The notes under the pieces were generated by a model, which saw only the letters and a program-made list of their open reading frames with translations, did not search any database and had not been told where the DNA came from. Position numbers and translations under genes: made by a program. Below are positions 1 through 9,300 of a stretch of 32,533 nucleotides of DNA, one piece after another (position 1 is the first letter of the stretch; each line of letters opens with the position of its first letter). Source of the stretch: Nitratifractor sp. (lineage in GTDB: Bacteria; Campylobacterota; Campylobacteria; Campylobacterales; Sulfurovaceae); assembly GCA_015488535.1 (NCBI GenBank), contig WFNP01000008.1, positions 1 through 32,533 of the forward strand, written 5' to 3'.

Positions 1-137
1 CCAATGCCCAATGCCCAATGCCCAATGCCCAATGCCCAATGCCCAATGCCCAATGCCCAATGCCCAATGCCCAATGCCCAATGCCCAATGCCCAATGCCC
101 AATGCCCAATGCCCAATGCCCAATGCCCAATGCCCAA
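1..137. repeat. CCAATGC heptamer tandem array
   Basis: Nineteen perfect, uninterrupted copies of the 7-base unit CCAATGC run from base 1 to 133, followed by a partial copy (CCAA). The array is cut by the left edge, so its true length is unknown. The unit differs at two bases from the CCAATAA heptamer at 24705-24750 and 29248-29284. Perfect identity between copies suggests recent expansion by slippage. It ends about 120 bases before acnB. A 6-bp hairpin (stem 141-146 / 152-157) follows directly. Confidence 0.97.
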
Positions 138-255
138 CTCTGTAACCTCTCGTTACAACTTATCTCTATGATTTAAACCATTTATATTTTTCAAACTATC
201 CAAATCCTCATTTAGCTAAAATCGTGTTACCAAAAAACCTAAGAGGGAGAATTTA

Positions 256-2829
256 ATGTCTTTGATTGAAGATTATAAAAAACATACGCAAGAGAGAGCT
301 GAACTTGGTGTACCACCATTACCTTTAACAGCACAGCAGACAGCTGAATTGGTAGAGTTACTAAAACAAGACCCTATTCCAGAGGAGGAGTATCTACTTG
401 ATTTACTAAAAAATCATGTAAATCCGGGGGTTGATGATGCAGCTTATGTAAAAGCAGCATTTTTGAATGCTATTGTTACAGGTGATGCACACTGTAAAGC
501 AATTCATGCAGTTGATGCTATTGAAATACTTGGCTCAATGCTTGGTGGATATAATGTAGGACCTTTGGTAGAGGCACTAAAAAGCCAACATGTAGAGGTA
601 GCTCAAGCAGCAGCTGACCAACTCAAAAAGACTATCCTTGTATATGATGCTTTTAATGATGTAAAAGATTTGATGGATGAGGGTAACAGCTTTGCAAAAG
701 AGGTAATAGAGTCTTGGGCAAATGCTGAATGGTTCCTAAATAGAGACCCTCTTCCAGAAGAGATGAAACTTACAGTATTTAAAGTACCTGGTGAAACAAA
801 TACAGATGATTTGTCTCCAGCAAGTGAAGCATTTACAAGAAGTGATATCCCTCTACACGCTAATTCAATGTTGGCAGCAAAAATGGATAATCCTCTTGAA
901 ACAATTGCTGAACTCAAGAAAAAAGGTAATGATTTAGCCTATGTTGGTGATGTTGTAGGAACTGGAAGCTCCAGAAAATCTGGTATCAACTCTGTTCAAT
1001 GGCATTTTGGGCATGATATTCCGGGTGTGCCAAACAAAAGAACCGGTGGAGTTGTAATTGGCTCAATCATTGCTCCAATCTTCTTCAATACAGCAGAAGA
1101 TAGCGGATGTTTGCCTATTCAAGCTCCTGTTGATGCCTTAGAGATGGGTGATGAGATTGTTTTAAAACCGTATGAGGGTAAAATTTATAAAAATGGTGAA
1201 GTTGTAAGTGAATTTAAACTTGAGCCAAATACTCTGCCAGATGAGATGAGAGCAGGAGGAAGAATTCCTCTAATTATTGGTAAAGGACTTACAAATAAAG
1301 CAAGAGAAGCACTTGGACTTGGTCATAGTGATGTATTTGCTACTCCAGAGCAGCCAGAAGACAGCGGAAAAGGCTATACACTTGCTCAAAAAATGGTAGG
1401 TAAAGCGTGTGGTATGGATGGAGTAAGAGCGGGGATGTATGTAGAGCCGGTTGTTACTACTGTTGGTAGTCAAGATACTACTGGACCTATGACAAGAGAT
1501 GAGATTAAAGAGTTGGCGGCTCTTAGCTTCGGTGCTGATTTGGTAATGCAGTCATTTTGCCATACAGCAGCTTATCCAAAACCTACTGATGTGGAACTTC
1601 AACACACACTACCACCATTTTGGACAAGTAGAGGTGGAGTAATTTTAAGACCTGGTGATGGAGTAATTCACAGTTGGCTAAATAGAATGACTCTACCTGA
1701 TACAGTAGGAACTGGTGGAGATAGCCATACAAGATTCCCAATAGGTATCAGTTTCCCTGCAGGCTCTGGACTTGTGGCATTTGCCGCAGTTACTGGTATG
1801 ATGCCTCTTAATATGCCAGAGTCTGTTTTGGTTAAATTCAAAGGTGAAATGCAACCGGGTATCACACTCAGAGATTTGGTAAATGCTATCCCTTATCAAG
1901 CTATAAAAGATGGTCTGCTTACAGTAGAAAAGAAAAATAAAAAGAATGTATTTGCCGGTAGAATTTTAGAGATTGAAGGCTTAGAGCATCTAAAAGTAGA
2001 ACAAGCATTTGAGTTATCTGATGCTTCAGCAGAAAGAAGTGCAGCTGCTTGTACTGTAAAATTGGATAAAGAGCCTATTATTGAGTATCTTCGCTCAAAT
2101 ATTACTCTATTAGAAAAGATGATAGAAGAGGGGTATGAGGATAAGAGAACTATTCAAAGAAGAATAGATAAAATGAAAGCGTGGTTAGAAAATCCAGAAT
2201 TGATGGAGAGAGATGAAGACGCAGAGTATGCAGCAGTAATTGAAATTGACCTGAATGAGATTACTGAGCCAATTGTTGCTTGTCCAAATGACCCTGATGA
2301 TGTAGCCACACTTAGTGAAGTATTGGCAGATGAAAACAGACCACATAAAATTGATGAAGTTTTTGTTGGTAGCTGTATGACAAATATTGGTCTATTTAGA
2401 GCATTGGGCGAAGTGCTAAAAGGTGAAGGTCCGGTAAATACAAGACTGTGGATTGCACCTCCAACCAAAATGGATGAAAAAGAGTTAATTGAAGAGGGTT
2501 ACTTCTCAATCTTTGGAACAGCAGGAGCAAGAATAGAGATTCCGGGTTGTTCATTGTGTATGGGTAACCAAGCCAGAGTTAGAGATGGTGCAACAGTATT
2601 CTCTACATCTACAAGAAACTTTGATAACAGATTAGGAAAAGATGCCAAAGTCTATTTGGGTTCAGCCGAAGTTGCCGCAGTAGCTGCACTTCTTGGTAAA
2701 ATTCCTACAAAAGAGGAGTATCTTGAGATTGTAAATAGAAAAATTACAGATGAGAATAGAGATAAAGTATATAGATATCTCAACTTTGATCAAGTGCCAG
2801 AAGAGATACTTGATGAGATGATGAAGTAA
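256..2829 (+). CDS. acnB: Aconitate hydratase B (AcnB)
   Basis: Cytoplasmic [4Fe-4S] enzyme that interconverts citrate and isocitrate through cis-aconitate; in this phylum it can serve an oxidative or a reductive TCA cycle. The 857-residue length matches the AcnB family (about 860). The N-terminal helical repeat domain and the swivel domain precede the catalytic domains, the order specific to AcnB rather than AcnA. Cluster cysteines are visible as C707 (GSCMTN) and C765/C768 (GCSLCMGNQ), close to the ligands of E. coli AcnB. The start is ATG with an AGAGGGAG ribosome binding site seven bases upstream. The gene stands alone, between the heptamer array and a bidirectional terminator; a weak -10 candidate (TAAAAT) lies at 217-222. 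No defect is seen. Confidence 0.97.
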   Translation: MSLIEDYKKHTQERAELGVPPLPLTAQQTAELVELLKQDPIPEEEYLLDLLKNHVNPGVDDAAYVKAAFLNAIVTGDAHCKAIHAVDAIEILGSMLGGYNVGPLVEALKSQHVEVAQAAADQLKKTILVYDAFNDVKDLMDEGNSFAKEVIESWANAEWFLNRDPLPEEMKLTVFKVPGETNTDDLSPASEAFTRSDIPLHANSMLAAKMDNPLETIAELKKKGNDLAYVGDVVGTGSSRKSGINSVQWHFGHDIPGVPNKRTGGVVIGSIIAPIFFNTAEDSGCLPIQAPVDALEMGDEIVLKPYEGKIYKNGEVVSEFKLEPNTLPDEMRAGGRIPLIIGKGLTNKAREALGLGHSDVFATPEQPEDSGKGYTLAQKMVGKACGMDGVRAGMYVEPVVTTVGSQDTTGPMTRDEIKELAALSFGADLVMQSFCHTAAYPKPTDVELQHTLPPFWTSRGGVILRPGDGVIHSWLNRMTLPDTVGTGGDSHTRFPIGISFPAGSGLVAFAAVTGMMPLNMPESVLVKFKGEMQPGITLRDLVNAIPYQAIKDGLLTVEKKNKKNVFAGRILEIEGLEHLKVEQAFELSDASAERSAAACTVKLDKEPIIEYLRSNITLLEKMIEEGYEDKRTIQRRIDKMKAWLENPELMERDEDAEYAAVIEIDLNEITEPIVACPNDPDDVATLSEVLADENRPHKIDEVFVGSCMTNIGLFRALGEVLKGEGPVNTRLWIAPPTKMDEKELIEEGYFSIFGTAGARIEIPGCSLCMGNQARVRDGATVFSTSTRNFDNRLGKDAKVYLGSAEVAAVAALLGKIPTKEEYLEIVNRKITDENRDKVYRYLNFDQVPEEILDEMMK

Positions 2830-2837
2830 TAAAAAAT

Positions 2838-2862
2838 GAGCAGGGGAATTTCTCTCCTGCTC
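2838..2862. terminator. Bidirectional terminator between acnB and the PqqD-like gene
   Basis: GAGCAGG (2838-2844) pairs perfectly with CCTGCTC (2856-2862), and three further inner pairs leave a five-base loop. Six A residues just left of the stem become a U-run for the - strand transcript, so it is a classic intrinsic terminator for the PqqD-like gene. It is also placed to end acnB transcripts, with a weaker T tract on that side. Confidence 0.8.
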
Positions 2863-3147
2863 TTATAAATTTACTTTTTCAATCAGTTCATTTTTTATAA
2901 GATTAATTATAAAATCCTCTACATCACTATAAACAATCTTTTCATCAATCTCATAAACAGATATGATATATTCTACTATTTCCAAAAAACTCATATTTTT
3001 TTGTGTAATAAGTTCCCATATTTCAAGACTTATACCTTCAAGAGCAAAATATTCACCACTCTTTTCATTTAAAATGACTATTCCATCTCCCAGATTTTCT
3101 ATAAAGAGTTCATTGGAAACAGTAAAAGTATTAGTTGGATTTAACAT
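2863..3147 (-). CDS. PqqD-like small protein (orphan RiPP-recognition-element fold)
   Basis: This 94-residue protein has the pattern of the PqqD family. A leading beta region contains GIVILNEKSGEYFALEG; it is followed by a helix with GISLEIWELI, then helices ending in DVEDFIINLIKNELIE. PqqD domains bind the leader peptides of ribosomally made, modified peptides and present them to radical SAM or other enzymes. No such enzyme or precursor is visible nearby; the neighbours are acnB (convergent) and a cytochrome c gene (upstream, same strand, 63 bases away). No convincing Shine-Dalgarno precedes the ATG. The family assignment is by pattern only. The function is unknown, and free-standing PqqD-like proteins may have other roles. 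Confidence 0.7.
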   Translation of the reverse strand: MLNPTNTFTVSNELFIENLGDGIVILNEKSGEYFALEGISLEIWELITQKNMSFLEIVEYIISVYEIDEKIVYSDVEDFIINLIKNELIEKVNL

Positions 3148-3174
3148 ATAAGGTTATGTAATAGAAAGTTGGGT

Positions 3175-3196
3175 GCGGAAGCCCGACGGCATCCGC
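3175..3196 (-). terminator. GC-rich hairpin after the cytochrome c gene
   Basis: GCGGAAGC (3175-3182) pairs with GCATCCGC (3189-3196) with one A-A mismatch and a six-base loop. It lies 14 bases downstream of the cytochrome stop and is strikingly GC-rich for this region. The following - strand sequence has only a short, interrupted T stretch, so terminator or RNA-stabilising hairpin are both possible. Confidence 0.45.
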
Positions 3197-3210
3197 TAAG
3201 AAATTATAAA

Positions 3211-3507
3211 TTACTTAAGTTTGCTGATATAATCTGCAAGAGCTTTCATATCATCTTCGCTAAGAGAAGCAACTTGACCTTTCATAACTCCACCCATACC
3301 ATGCTTGTTAAGAGTACCTGCTTTGTAACCTTCTAGGTCTTTTACAATAGTAGCAGCATCCAATCCACCAATATGTGCAGACTTTCCTAGAGCAGCTTTC
3401 TCACCTTTTTGACCATGGCATCCTGCACATTTAGCAAATAGAGCAGCACCATCAGCCGCCATTAGTGTAGCACCTGCAAAAATCATTGTTAATGCAATCT
3501 TTTTCAT
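3211..3507 (-). CDS. Periplasmic class I cytochrome c (c553-like)
   Basis: A 98-residue secreted monoheme cytochrome that should carry electrons in the periplasm between respiratory complexes. It has an N-terminal signal peptide (MKK then a hydrophobic stretch ending near MAAD, residues 1-18), a single heme attachment motif CAGCH (C27, C30, H31), and methionines at 71 and 75 as candidate axial ligands, followed by the usual C-terminal helix (MKALADYISKLK). The start is fixed by an AAGGAG site seven bases before ATG. It is divergent from the signal-peptidase-like gene. Small cytochromes of this kind are abundant in Campylobacterota; the specific partner cannot be told from sequence. Confidence 0.93.
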   Translation of the reverse strand: MKKIALTMIFAGATLMAADGAALFAKCAGCHGQKGEKAALGKSAHIGGLDAATIVKDLEGYKAGTLNKHGMGGVMKGQVASLSEDDMKALADYISKLK

Positions 3508-3542
3508 TAGTTCTCCTTATAAAGTTTGTTGAATTACAAGGT

Positions 3543-3548
3543 ATTGTA
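3543..3548 (-). promoter_or_regulatory. Predicted extended -10 of the cytochrome c gene
   Basis: Read on the - strand, the sequence is TGCTACAAT, an extended -10 element. It would start transcription about 30 bases before the cytochrome ATG, leaving room for the AAGGAG ribosome binding site. Confidence 0.5.
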
Positions 3549-3619
3549 GCATATAATTATTGAAATTTAATTGACTTATATCACAAATTTAGAGATAAAA
3601 TATACTTATAAAGGTTTAT

Positions 3620-4270
3620 ATGAGAAGGAATTTATCTATTTTATTGTTTCTAATACTACTACTGAGTTTTATAAGAATATACAAAATCAGTGAAAACAGT
3701 ATGAATTATTCTCTGATTGCCGGAGATATTGTAATTGTGGATAATTTCTCTGTAGGTATTCATATTCCATCGTTTTTCTTTTATATTGATAAACATATAT
3801 ACAGTAATGAAAAAGGTATTCACAGAGGGGATTTATTGGCATTTAGACATCCGTTGGATAAGAGATTATATATCAAAAGATGTATAGCCCTACCAAAAGA
3901 CACCCTGTTTGAGCATAATAAAAATCTATATCTTCAAATAGAGAGTAACTCTACTGCTACACTTTATTTTGCCATTAAAAATGCCTTAAAGACAATCAAA
4001 AGAGATGATGGATACTGGCTTGTAAATCCTTACAGAAAATATTATGATATTGTTCATGACAGCAGAGTTTATGCTCCAAGAGAGTTAATCGATTATCCAA
4101 AAACAACACTCGCTCCTCATGAGTATTTTATGATGGGAGATTTCAGAGACAATTCAACAGACAGCAGATTTTTTGGTGCAGTCAATTATGATTATATATA
4201 CTATAAAGTCAGATATATAATCAAAAAATCATACTCACTGAAAAATCTGTCAAAATTGAAGGAGTTTTAA
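3620..4270 (+). CDS. Signal peptidase I family protein (S26)
   Basis: Membrane-bound serine protease of the type that removes signal peptides on the outer face of the inner membrane. One N-terminal membrane helix (residues 4-20) precedes the catalytic domain. The S26 boxes are visible: SENSM with candidate nucleophile S27, YIKR with candidate general base K86 followed by LPKD, and the C-terminal box GDFRDNSTDSRFFG. At 216 residues it is shorter than a typical LepB, which often has more membrane segments, so it could be a second, specialised peptidase. The start is ATG with AAAGG upstream; TATACT at 3601-3606 or the overlapping TAAAAT is a close candidate -10. No candidate substrate gene is adjacent except the secreted barrel protein downstream. 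Confidence 0.85.
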   Translation: MRRNLSILLFLILLLSFIRIYKISENSMNYSLIAGDIVIVDNFSVGIHIPSFFFYIDKHIYSNEKGIHRGDLLAFRHPLDKRLYIKRCIALPKDTLFEHNKNLYLQIESNSTATLYFAIKNALKTIKRDDGYWLVNPYRKYYDIVHDSRVYAPRELIDYPKTTLAPHEYFMMGDFRDNSTDSRFFGAVNYDYIYYKVRYIIKKSYSLKNLSKLKEF

Positions 4271-4304
4271 TTTTAATATTTTTATATATTAAAAAGTATT
4301 AATG

Positions 4305-4313
4305 TGCTATACT
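4305..4313 (+). promoter_or_regulatory. Extended -10 upstream of the barrel protein operon
   Basis: TGC followed by TATACT gives an extended -10 element about 35 bases before the GTG start at 4348. It lies in the AT-rich gap after the signal-peptidase-like gene, suggesting that 4348-5745 is a separate transcription unit. Confidence 0.55.
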
Positions 4314-4347
4314 CTTGTTAAATTTCCTTAATATACAGGAGTAAAGT

Positions 4348-4872
4348 GTGAAAAAGATTATATTCTCAATGTTTGCAGTAGCTTATCTTCAAGCAGCAGA
4401 CCATGCATTATACACTCATTCAGTCGAAACAGTCGGTGGTTTCGTTCTAAACAGCAGTGGTTCACATCTCGATGATAACTGGAATCTTGGCTTCAGATAT
4501 CAATACAACAGAGATACATATAGTCCATGGGATATAGATGCTATTCAATTTGCAATTGATTACAGTGGAAATACAGATTATGTCAATGGTGCAGGTCATA
4601 CAAATGTAGCCAGATTTGGAGGAAATCTGCTGTGGTATGCAGATAATGAAAGTGATTTGACTCCTTTTGTATTGCTTGGTGCAGGTGTGCAGTTTTTCAA
4701 TAATGAACAAGGGGGTGAAGATGATGGTATGTTTGCTACTCTTGGAGGTGGTATAGAGTATCAAATGAGAGGTGATTTTTCACTTGTAGCCGAAGGAAAA
4801 TGGGATTATGCAGGTGATGACGGAGATTATATTCTCGGTAACTTTGGTATAAAATACAGTTTTGGTAACTAA
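4348..4872 (+). CDS. Small outer-membrane beta-barrel protein
   Basis: The 174-residue protein starts at GTG with a CAGGAG site and has a cleavable signal peptide (MKKIIFSMFAVAYLQA, residues 1-16). The rest alternates polar and hydrophobic or aromatic residues in segments such as NLGFRYQYN, ARFGGNLLWYADN, PFVLLGAGVQFF, FATLGGGIEYQM and FSLVAEGKWDYAG. These are typical of an eight-stranded OmpA/OmpW-like barrel in the outer membrane, with short acidic loops (EQGGEDDG, GDDGD). The C-terminus is IKYSFGN, an aromatic-rich last strand. The family pattern is clear, but the ligand or role is not. It is followed after nine bases by the dedA-like gene, so the two are probably cotranscribed. Confidence 0.8.
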   Translation: MKKIIFSMFAVAYLQAADHALYTHSVETVGGFVLNSSGSHLDDNWNLGFRYQYNRDTYSPWDIDAIQFAIDYSGNTDYVNGAGHTNVARFGGNLLWYADNESDLTPFVLLGAGVQFFNNEQGGEDDGMFATLGGGIEYQMRGDFSLVAEGKWDYAGDDGDYILGNFGIKYSFGN

Positions 4873-4881
4873 AGGATATCT

Positions 4882-5349
4882 TTGGAACATATAATCCAAA
4901 ATTTATCCACTTACGGATATCTTATTCTGGCTTTTTACTCATTTGGTGGCGGTATGTTGGCATTGATAGGTGCAGGGATACTCTCAGCCATAGGCAAAAT
5001 GGATATTACAACATCTATTTTTATAGCTACTGTCAGTAATTTTGCAGGTGATACATTTTTGTTTTATATGTCACAAATCAATAAAAAAGAAGTAATGAAG
5101 TATATGAAAAAACATCGCCGTAAAATTGCATATACAAATTTATTGATGAGAAAATATGGCTGGTTGGCTGTATTTATACAAAAATATATATATGGAGTCA
5201 AAACTCTTGTACCTATCATAATGGGATTATCACGATATGATTTAAAGAAATTTATTATTTTGAATTTTTTTGCATCTATTGTATGGGGATTGATAGTAGG
5301 ACTTGGCAGTTACTACTTCTCTAATATAGCCAAAACAATATTTGGATAA
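4882..5349 (+). CDS. DedA family membrane protein
   Basis: A 155-residue inner-membrane protein with several hydrophobic segments (about 10-35, 42-62, 115-150). The family signature region is FIQKYIYGVKTLVPIIMGLS followed by RYDLKKF and a final helix beginning near FASIVWGL. DedA/SNARE-associated proteins are linked to lipid-carrier flipping and membrane-potential maintenance. It is shorter than the usual 190-220 residues, mainly at the N-terminus. Translation appears to start at TTG with AAAGGA upstream. It lies nine bases after the barrel gene and 18 bases before the acidic protein gene. Confidence 0.8.
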   Translation: MEHIIQNLSTYGYLILAFYSFGGGMLALIGAGILSAIGKMDITTSIFIATVSNFAGDTFLFYMSQINKKEVMKYMKKHRRKIAYTNLLMRKYGWLAVFIQKYIYGVKTLVPIIMGLSRYDLKKFIILNFFASIVWGLIVGLGSYYFSNIAKTIFG

Positions 5350-5367
5350 ATAAACAAGGAGATAACT

Positions 5368-5745
5368 ATGTTTGAAGATGAAGAGTATGAAGGCTCACTG
5401 CTTACAATAACTGCTGAGATTGTAAGTGTAGAACCTGATGGATTTATTATTAAAATCTATAATGATGAGACAGGTGAAACATTTGAAGCAAACTCAACCA
5501 GAGAGTATGCAGAATATCTGATAAACAGTGTCAATAAATCCACAATGGATAATTTCAAAGCTGTATGGCTACCTTCACCTTTGGCAAAAAAAAGAGATAT
5601 AGATTTAATCGGTATGCAACTTGGAATGATGCAAAAATGGATGGAAGAGGAGTTGGAAGAAGCTCAGGAAAACAAACTATCTGATGACAGAGAAGATATT
5701 ATGAAATATTGCAAAGAGGATAAAGACGGCGATATACCGTCTTAA
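5368..5745 (+). CDS. Conserved-looking acidic hypothetical protein
   Basis: I do not recognise this 125-residue soluble, strongly acidic protein. The N-terminal half looks like a small beta fold (ITAEIVSVEPDGFIIKIYND, then a TFEANSTREYAEYL helix). The C-terminal half is helical and charged (QLGMMQKWMEEELEEAQEN). It has no signal peptide or membrane segment. An AAGGAG site sits seven bases before ATG, and it is the last gene of the barrel/dedA group. A real gene is likely from the ribosome binding site, the spacing and the codon use. Confidence 0.75.
   Translation: MFEDEEYEGSLLTITAEIVSVEPDGFIIKIYNDETGETFEANSTREYAEYLINSVNKSTMDNFKAVWLPSPLAKKRDIDLIGMQLGMMQKWMEEELEEAQENKLSDDREDIMKYCKEDKDGDIPS
5723..5743. 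terminator. Hairpin overlapping the end of the acidic protein gene
   Basis: AAGACGG (5723-5729) pairs with CCGTCTT (5737-5743) around a seven-base loop, overlapping the stop codon, in the 12-base gap region between convergent genes (5368-5745 and trxC). It lacks a strong U-run on either side, so function as a terminator is plausible but unproven. Confidence 0.4.
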
Positions 5746-5757
5746 TGTTTATAGATA

Positions 5758-6189
5758 TCAACTGTGTTGAGATATCCACTGCATTATCTGTGGAGCACTC
5801 AAGGCTCCACTAACTCTGTCAATCTCTTTACCATCTTTAAAAAGTATCATAGTAGGTATTGACCTAATACCATATTTTGCACCCAAGTGTTGATTCTGCT
5901 CAGTATTTACTTTCAAAAATTGCGCTTTCAAAGGCATATTTTCAGCTGCCTGTTCAAATGCCGGTGCCATCATTCTACAAGGACCACACCATGGAGCCCA
6001 AAAATCGACAACAATAGGCAAAGAGCTGTTATTTAAAAAATGTGCCATCTGTGAAGCATCTACTTCTACAGGATGATTATCAAGCAAAGAATACTTACAG
6101 TTTCCACAGTTGGCTTTTGAATAACTATCTTTTTTGGGTAATCTGTTTGTCTTCAAACAGTTTGGACATACTACATTTATATATGACAT
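5758..6189 (-). CDS. trxC: Thioredoxin 2 (TrxC-type, zinc-ribbon thioredoxin)
   Basis: Cytoplasmic dithiol-disulfide reductase. Residues 8-31 form a zinc ribbon (CPNC at 8-11, CGNC at 28-31), the extra N-terminal domain that distinguishes TrxC from TrxA. The thioredoxin fold follows with active site WCGPC (C68, C71) and the SIPT cis-proline loop near the C-terminal third. At 143 residues it has the family length. TrxC proteins are typically associated with oxidative stress. The start is supported by AAAGGAG seven bases before ATG, and a TATAAT at 6219-6224 gives it its own promoter downstream of the sensor kinase terminator. Confidence 0.93.
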   Translation of the reverse strand: MSYINVVCPNCLKTNRLPKKDSYSKANCGNCKYSLLDNHPVEVDASQMAHFLNNSSLPIVVDFWAPWCGPCRMMAPAFEQAAENMPLKAQFLKVNTEQNQHLGAKYGIRSIPTMILFKDGKEIDRVSGALSAPQIMQWISQHS

Positions 6190-6218
6190 AATATCTCTCC
6201 TTTATATGAGTTGATAAA

Positions 6219-6224
6219 ATTATA
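6219..6224 (-). promoter_or_regulatory. TATAAT -10 of trxC
   Basis: A perfect TATAAT on the - strand, 29 bases before the trxC ATG, placed for a leader of about 23 bases containing the AAAGGAG site. No clear -35 is seen, as is usual for housekeeping promoters in this phylum. Confidence 0.6.
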
Positions 6225-6284
6225 TCTTGAAGATATTTTTATATATACTACCTATGTTGCATTAGAAAAGAGAAATAATATAGT

Positions 6285-6312
6285 AGTTTATGGGAATAAA
6301 TTCCCATAAACT
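6285..6312 (-). terminator. 12-bp perfect hairpin after the sensor kinase
   Basis: A perfect 12-base inverted repeat (6285-6296 with 6301-6312, loop TAAA) begins 11 bases after the kinase stop codon. It is the strongest hairpin in this gap and should end the 11820-6324 operon, although the downstream U-run is interrupted. Confidence 0.65.
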
Positions 6313-6323
6313 GGAGATTTTAC

Positions 6324-9300
6324 TTAGAGAATTTTATTTTTGACTTCTGACATAAAGTTGGTTATATTTATTACATCAGCACACAAATCTGTATCTTTAA
6401 CATCATTTCGTATCAAAAGATACGGTTTTATACCCATCTCATCTATGCCCTCTATAATCATACACTCTTCATCACCAAGCAGACCATAATCTATCAATAC
6501 ATAATCTATATCACCCTCATCAATAGCCTCTATCAACTCATCTTCACTACCTACAACTTTAGAGTGTATTCCCAATCTTTCCAGAACTTTTACAAAATTC
6601 TTAGAGAGCATTTTAGCTTTGTTAAATAATACTACTTCAAGCTTTTTGTCAGATACACTGTCTGATATCTTACTCTCTTTTTCAGATGATTGAGGCTTCT
6701 CTTCTTTTGGTTCTTCTTTGATAGATTCAGTATTGACTACCACTCTTTCAGGCTCTTGCAGAGGCTTTGTATCTATTATTTTAGAATCATCATTCTCCTC
6801 TTTGTGAGTATGATGTATAGATTTGTTATATGAAGATATAAGATTTTTCAACTCTGGGATATTTATAGGTTTTGAAATATAGTTATCCATCCCGGCTTCC
6901 ATATATTTTTCTCTGTCACCTGTTAATGCATTTGCCGTCAATGCAATAATTGGAATATGATTGAGATGATTTACCTCTTCATAATGCAATATTTCACTTG
7001 TAGCTTCCAATCCATTCATCACCGGCATCTGTATATCCATAAAAATCAAATCATAATCATTCTGCTTTCTCAAATCAAATGCCTCTTGACCATTTGATGC
7101 AAGAGTTACATCTATTCCAAACTTTTCAAGTGTGGTTCTTATCAGCTTTTGGTTGATAGGATTATCCTCTGCCACCAAAATCTTCATCTCCTCAAAAGGC
7201 TTTTCTGTCTCTGTCTTGACTTCTTCTATCTTTTTAGGACTTCTATAACTTTCAAATGCTCTGTATGTCTTGGAGAAATTGACAGGCTTGTATATAATTT
7301 TTTGTAATCTATCTCTTACACTCTCTAACTCTTCTTTGGATTCACCTGTAGTTATTAATACTATTCTAGTATCCAAAGAGAAATACTGTTTTAATGTAGA
7401 AACATCTTTGATAAACATATAATCTATAAAGAGTATTTTAGGTGGTTTTTCTTTCAATTCAAACAAATCATCATTATATACAGGTGAAAATTTTGCACCC
7501 AGATACTCTACATATTTTTGTAAATTTTTATCACATGTTCTCATCTGTTGCTTACGATTTGTAAGAAGCAAACCGGTATCTACATCTGAGAAATCTTCCA
7601 AATTCTTCTCATTGTCTTCACCTTTTTGAAGTGTCAGTGTGAAGAAAAATGTTGAACCTTCTCCTGGCGTACTGTCAATATCCAGTTTACCACCCATAAG
7701 CTCTACAAGTTTACTAGAAATTGCCAATCCAAGTCCGGTACCACCATACTTTCTGCTAGTTCCTGCATCTGCCTGGGCAAATGCTTCAAAAATTTTACCT
7801 TTTTGCTCTTCTGTAATACCGATACCTGTATCTTTGACAGCAAAATAGACTGTCGCATCTACTGAACTCTCTTGTTGCATCTCTATAATAACATCAACTT
7901 CACCATTTTGACTTGTGAATTTGATAGCATTACTAATAAGGTTTACTATGACCTGAGATATTTTTGTAGGGTCTCCTATCAATGTCTTGGGTAATGCCGG
8001 ATCAACAAATACACTAAATTCTATATTTTTCTGAGCAGCTTTTGCACCATATGACTCTACTGCATCTTCAAATTTCTCTATTGCATTAAATGGAATACTC
8101 TCAAGCTCAATCTTGTCGGCATTGATTTTGGAAAGATCCAAAATATCATTAACAATCGCAAGAAGGTTATCAGAACTGCTTTCAATAACAGATATAAATT
8201 CAGCCTGATCAGGTGTCAAATTTGTGCTTTTTAATAATTGTGTAAATCCTACGATACCATTAAGAGGTGTTCTGATTTCATGTGACATATTTGCCAAAAA
8301 AAGGTCTTTTGCCTGGTTTGCCTCTTTAATAGTCTCAGCTAACAATCTATAAATGGATGCCATATCTCTTTTGCCTACAGCATTTAACAACTCTTTTTTT
8401 CTTTGGGGACTCAAATCTATCTCAATATTTTTAAGTGCATCTTCAAGAATTTTAGACTCTTTACTTACATGATAGAAAAATACTATCAATATAATATCTA
8501 CCAAGAGCAATAGTCCAGCACCGGAGACAAATAGTATCCATTGATTATTCAAGCTCTCCATTTTACTTGAAATGATACCTGTTAGTGAAGTATCTATTAT
8601 CTTTTCTGCACTCTTGAGTTTATCAAGTCGTGCATCTGTCACAGAATACCACTGTTTCAGTGTTATGGGATAAGTTCCATTCATTATTCCGGCAATAAAT
8701 GATTCTCTATAACGATTTATAGAGTTCTCAAATTTTTCAATATCCAGAATTTTTCTTAATTTATGCTCAATTCCATCATTATGTACTTCTGAAACCAAAG
8801 GAAGCACATCATTTGCTATCAAAGAATCCCACAGCTTTAAATCAGCATCTTGCAAACTCTTTGAACTGCCGATAAAAAATCCTATAAGACTTCTTTCAAG
8901 CTCTTGAGTGTTATACAGATTTTGTAATTTGTGACTATACTCCAAACTCTCAGAGATATCTTTTCGCTTAAGAGCTTTTATAATTTTTTCCTGGATAAGA
9001 GAGAGTCTATTTAATATTTTATCCTGAAACTCATTATTGAATATATCAATATAATCTTGACTTATAGTCTCTATTTTTGTTCTGACTGCTTTAAGATTAT
9101 TTTTTATATTGTTTATATTTTTTACTTCATCTCTATATTCACTGTATTTACTTAAATTATTGGAAAATTTCTGTAGCTCATTATCTACCAATTCTCTGTG
9201 TTTCTTAAGCTTGGATAGTGTTACTGCAGAAGAACCACTAATAAACATAGAGCTTAATTTTCTCTCTTTACCTATCAATATAGAGAGTTTGTTACTCTCA

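Noticed and set aside
1-137. CRISPR array
   Set aside because: The units are 7 bases with no spacers, and no cas genes are present; it is a simple tandem repeat.
3148-3210. tRNA or structured RNA at the GC-rich patch
   Set aside because: Only one hairpin is present; there are no cloverleaf arms or a T-loop GTTCGA.
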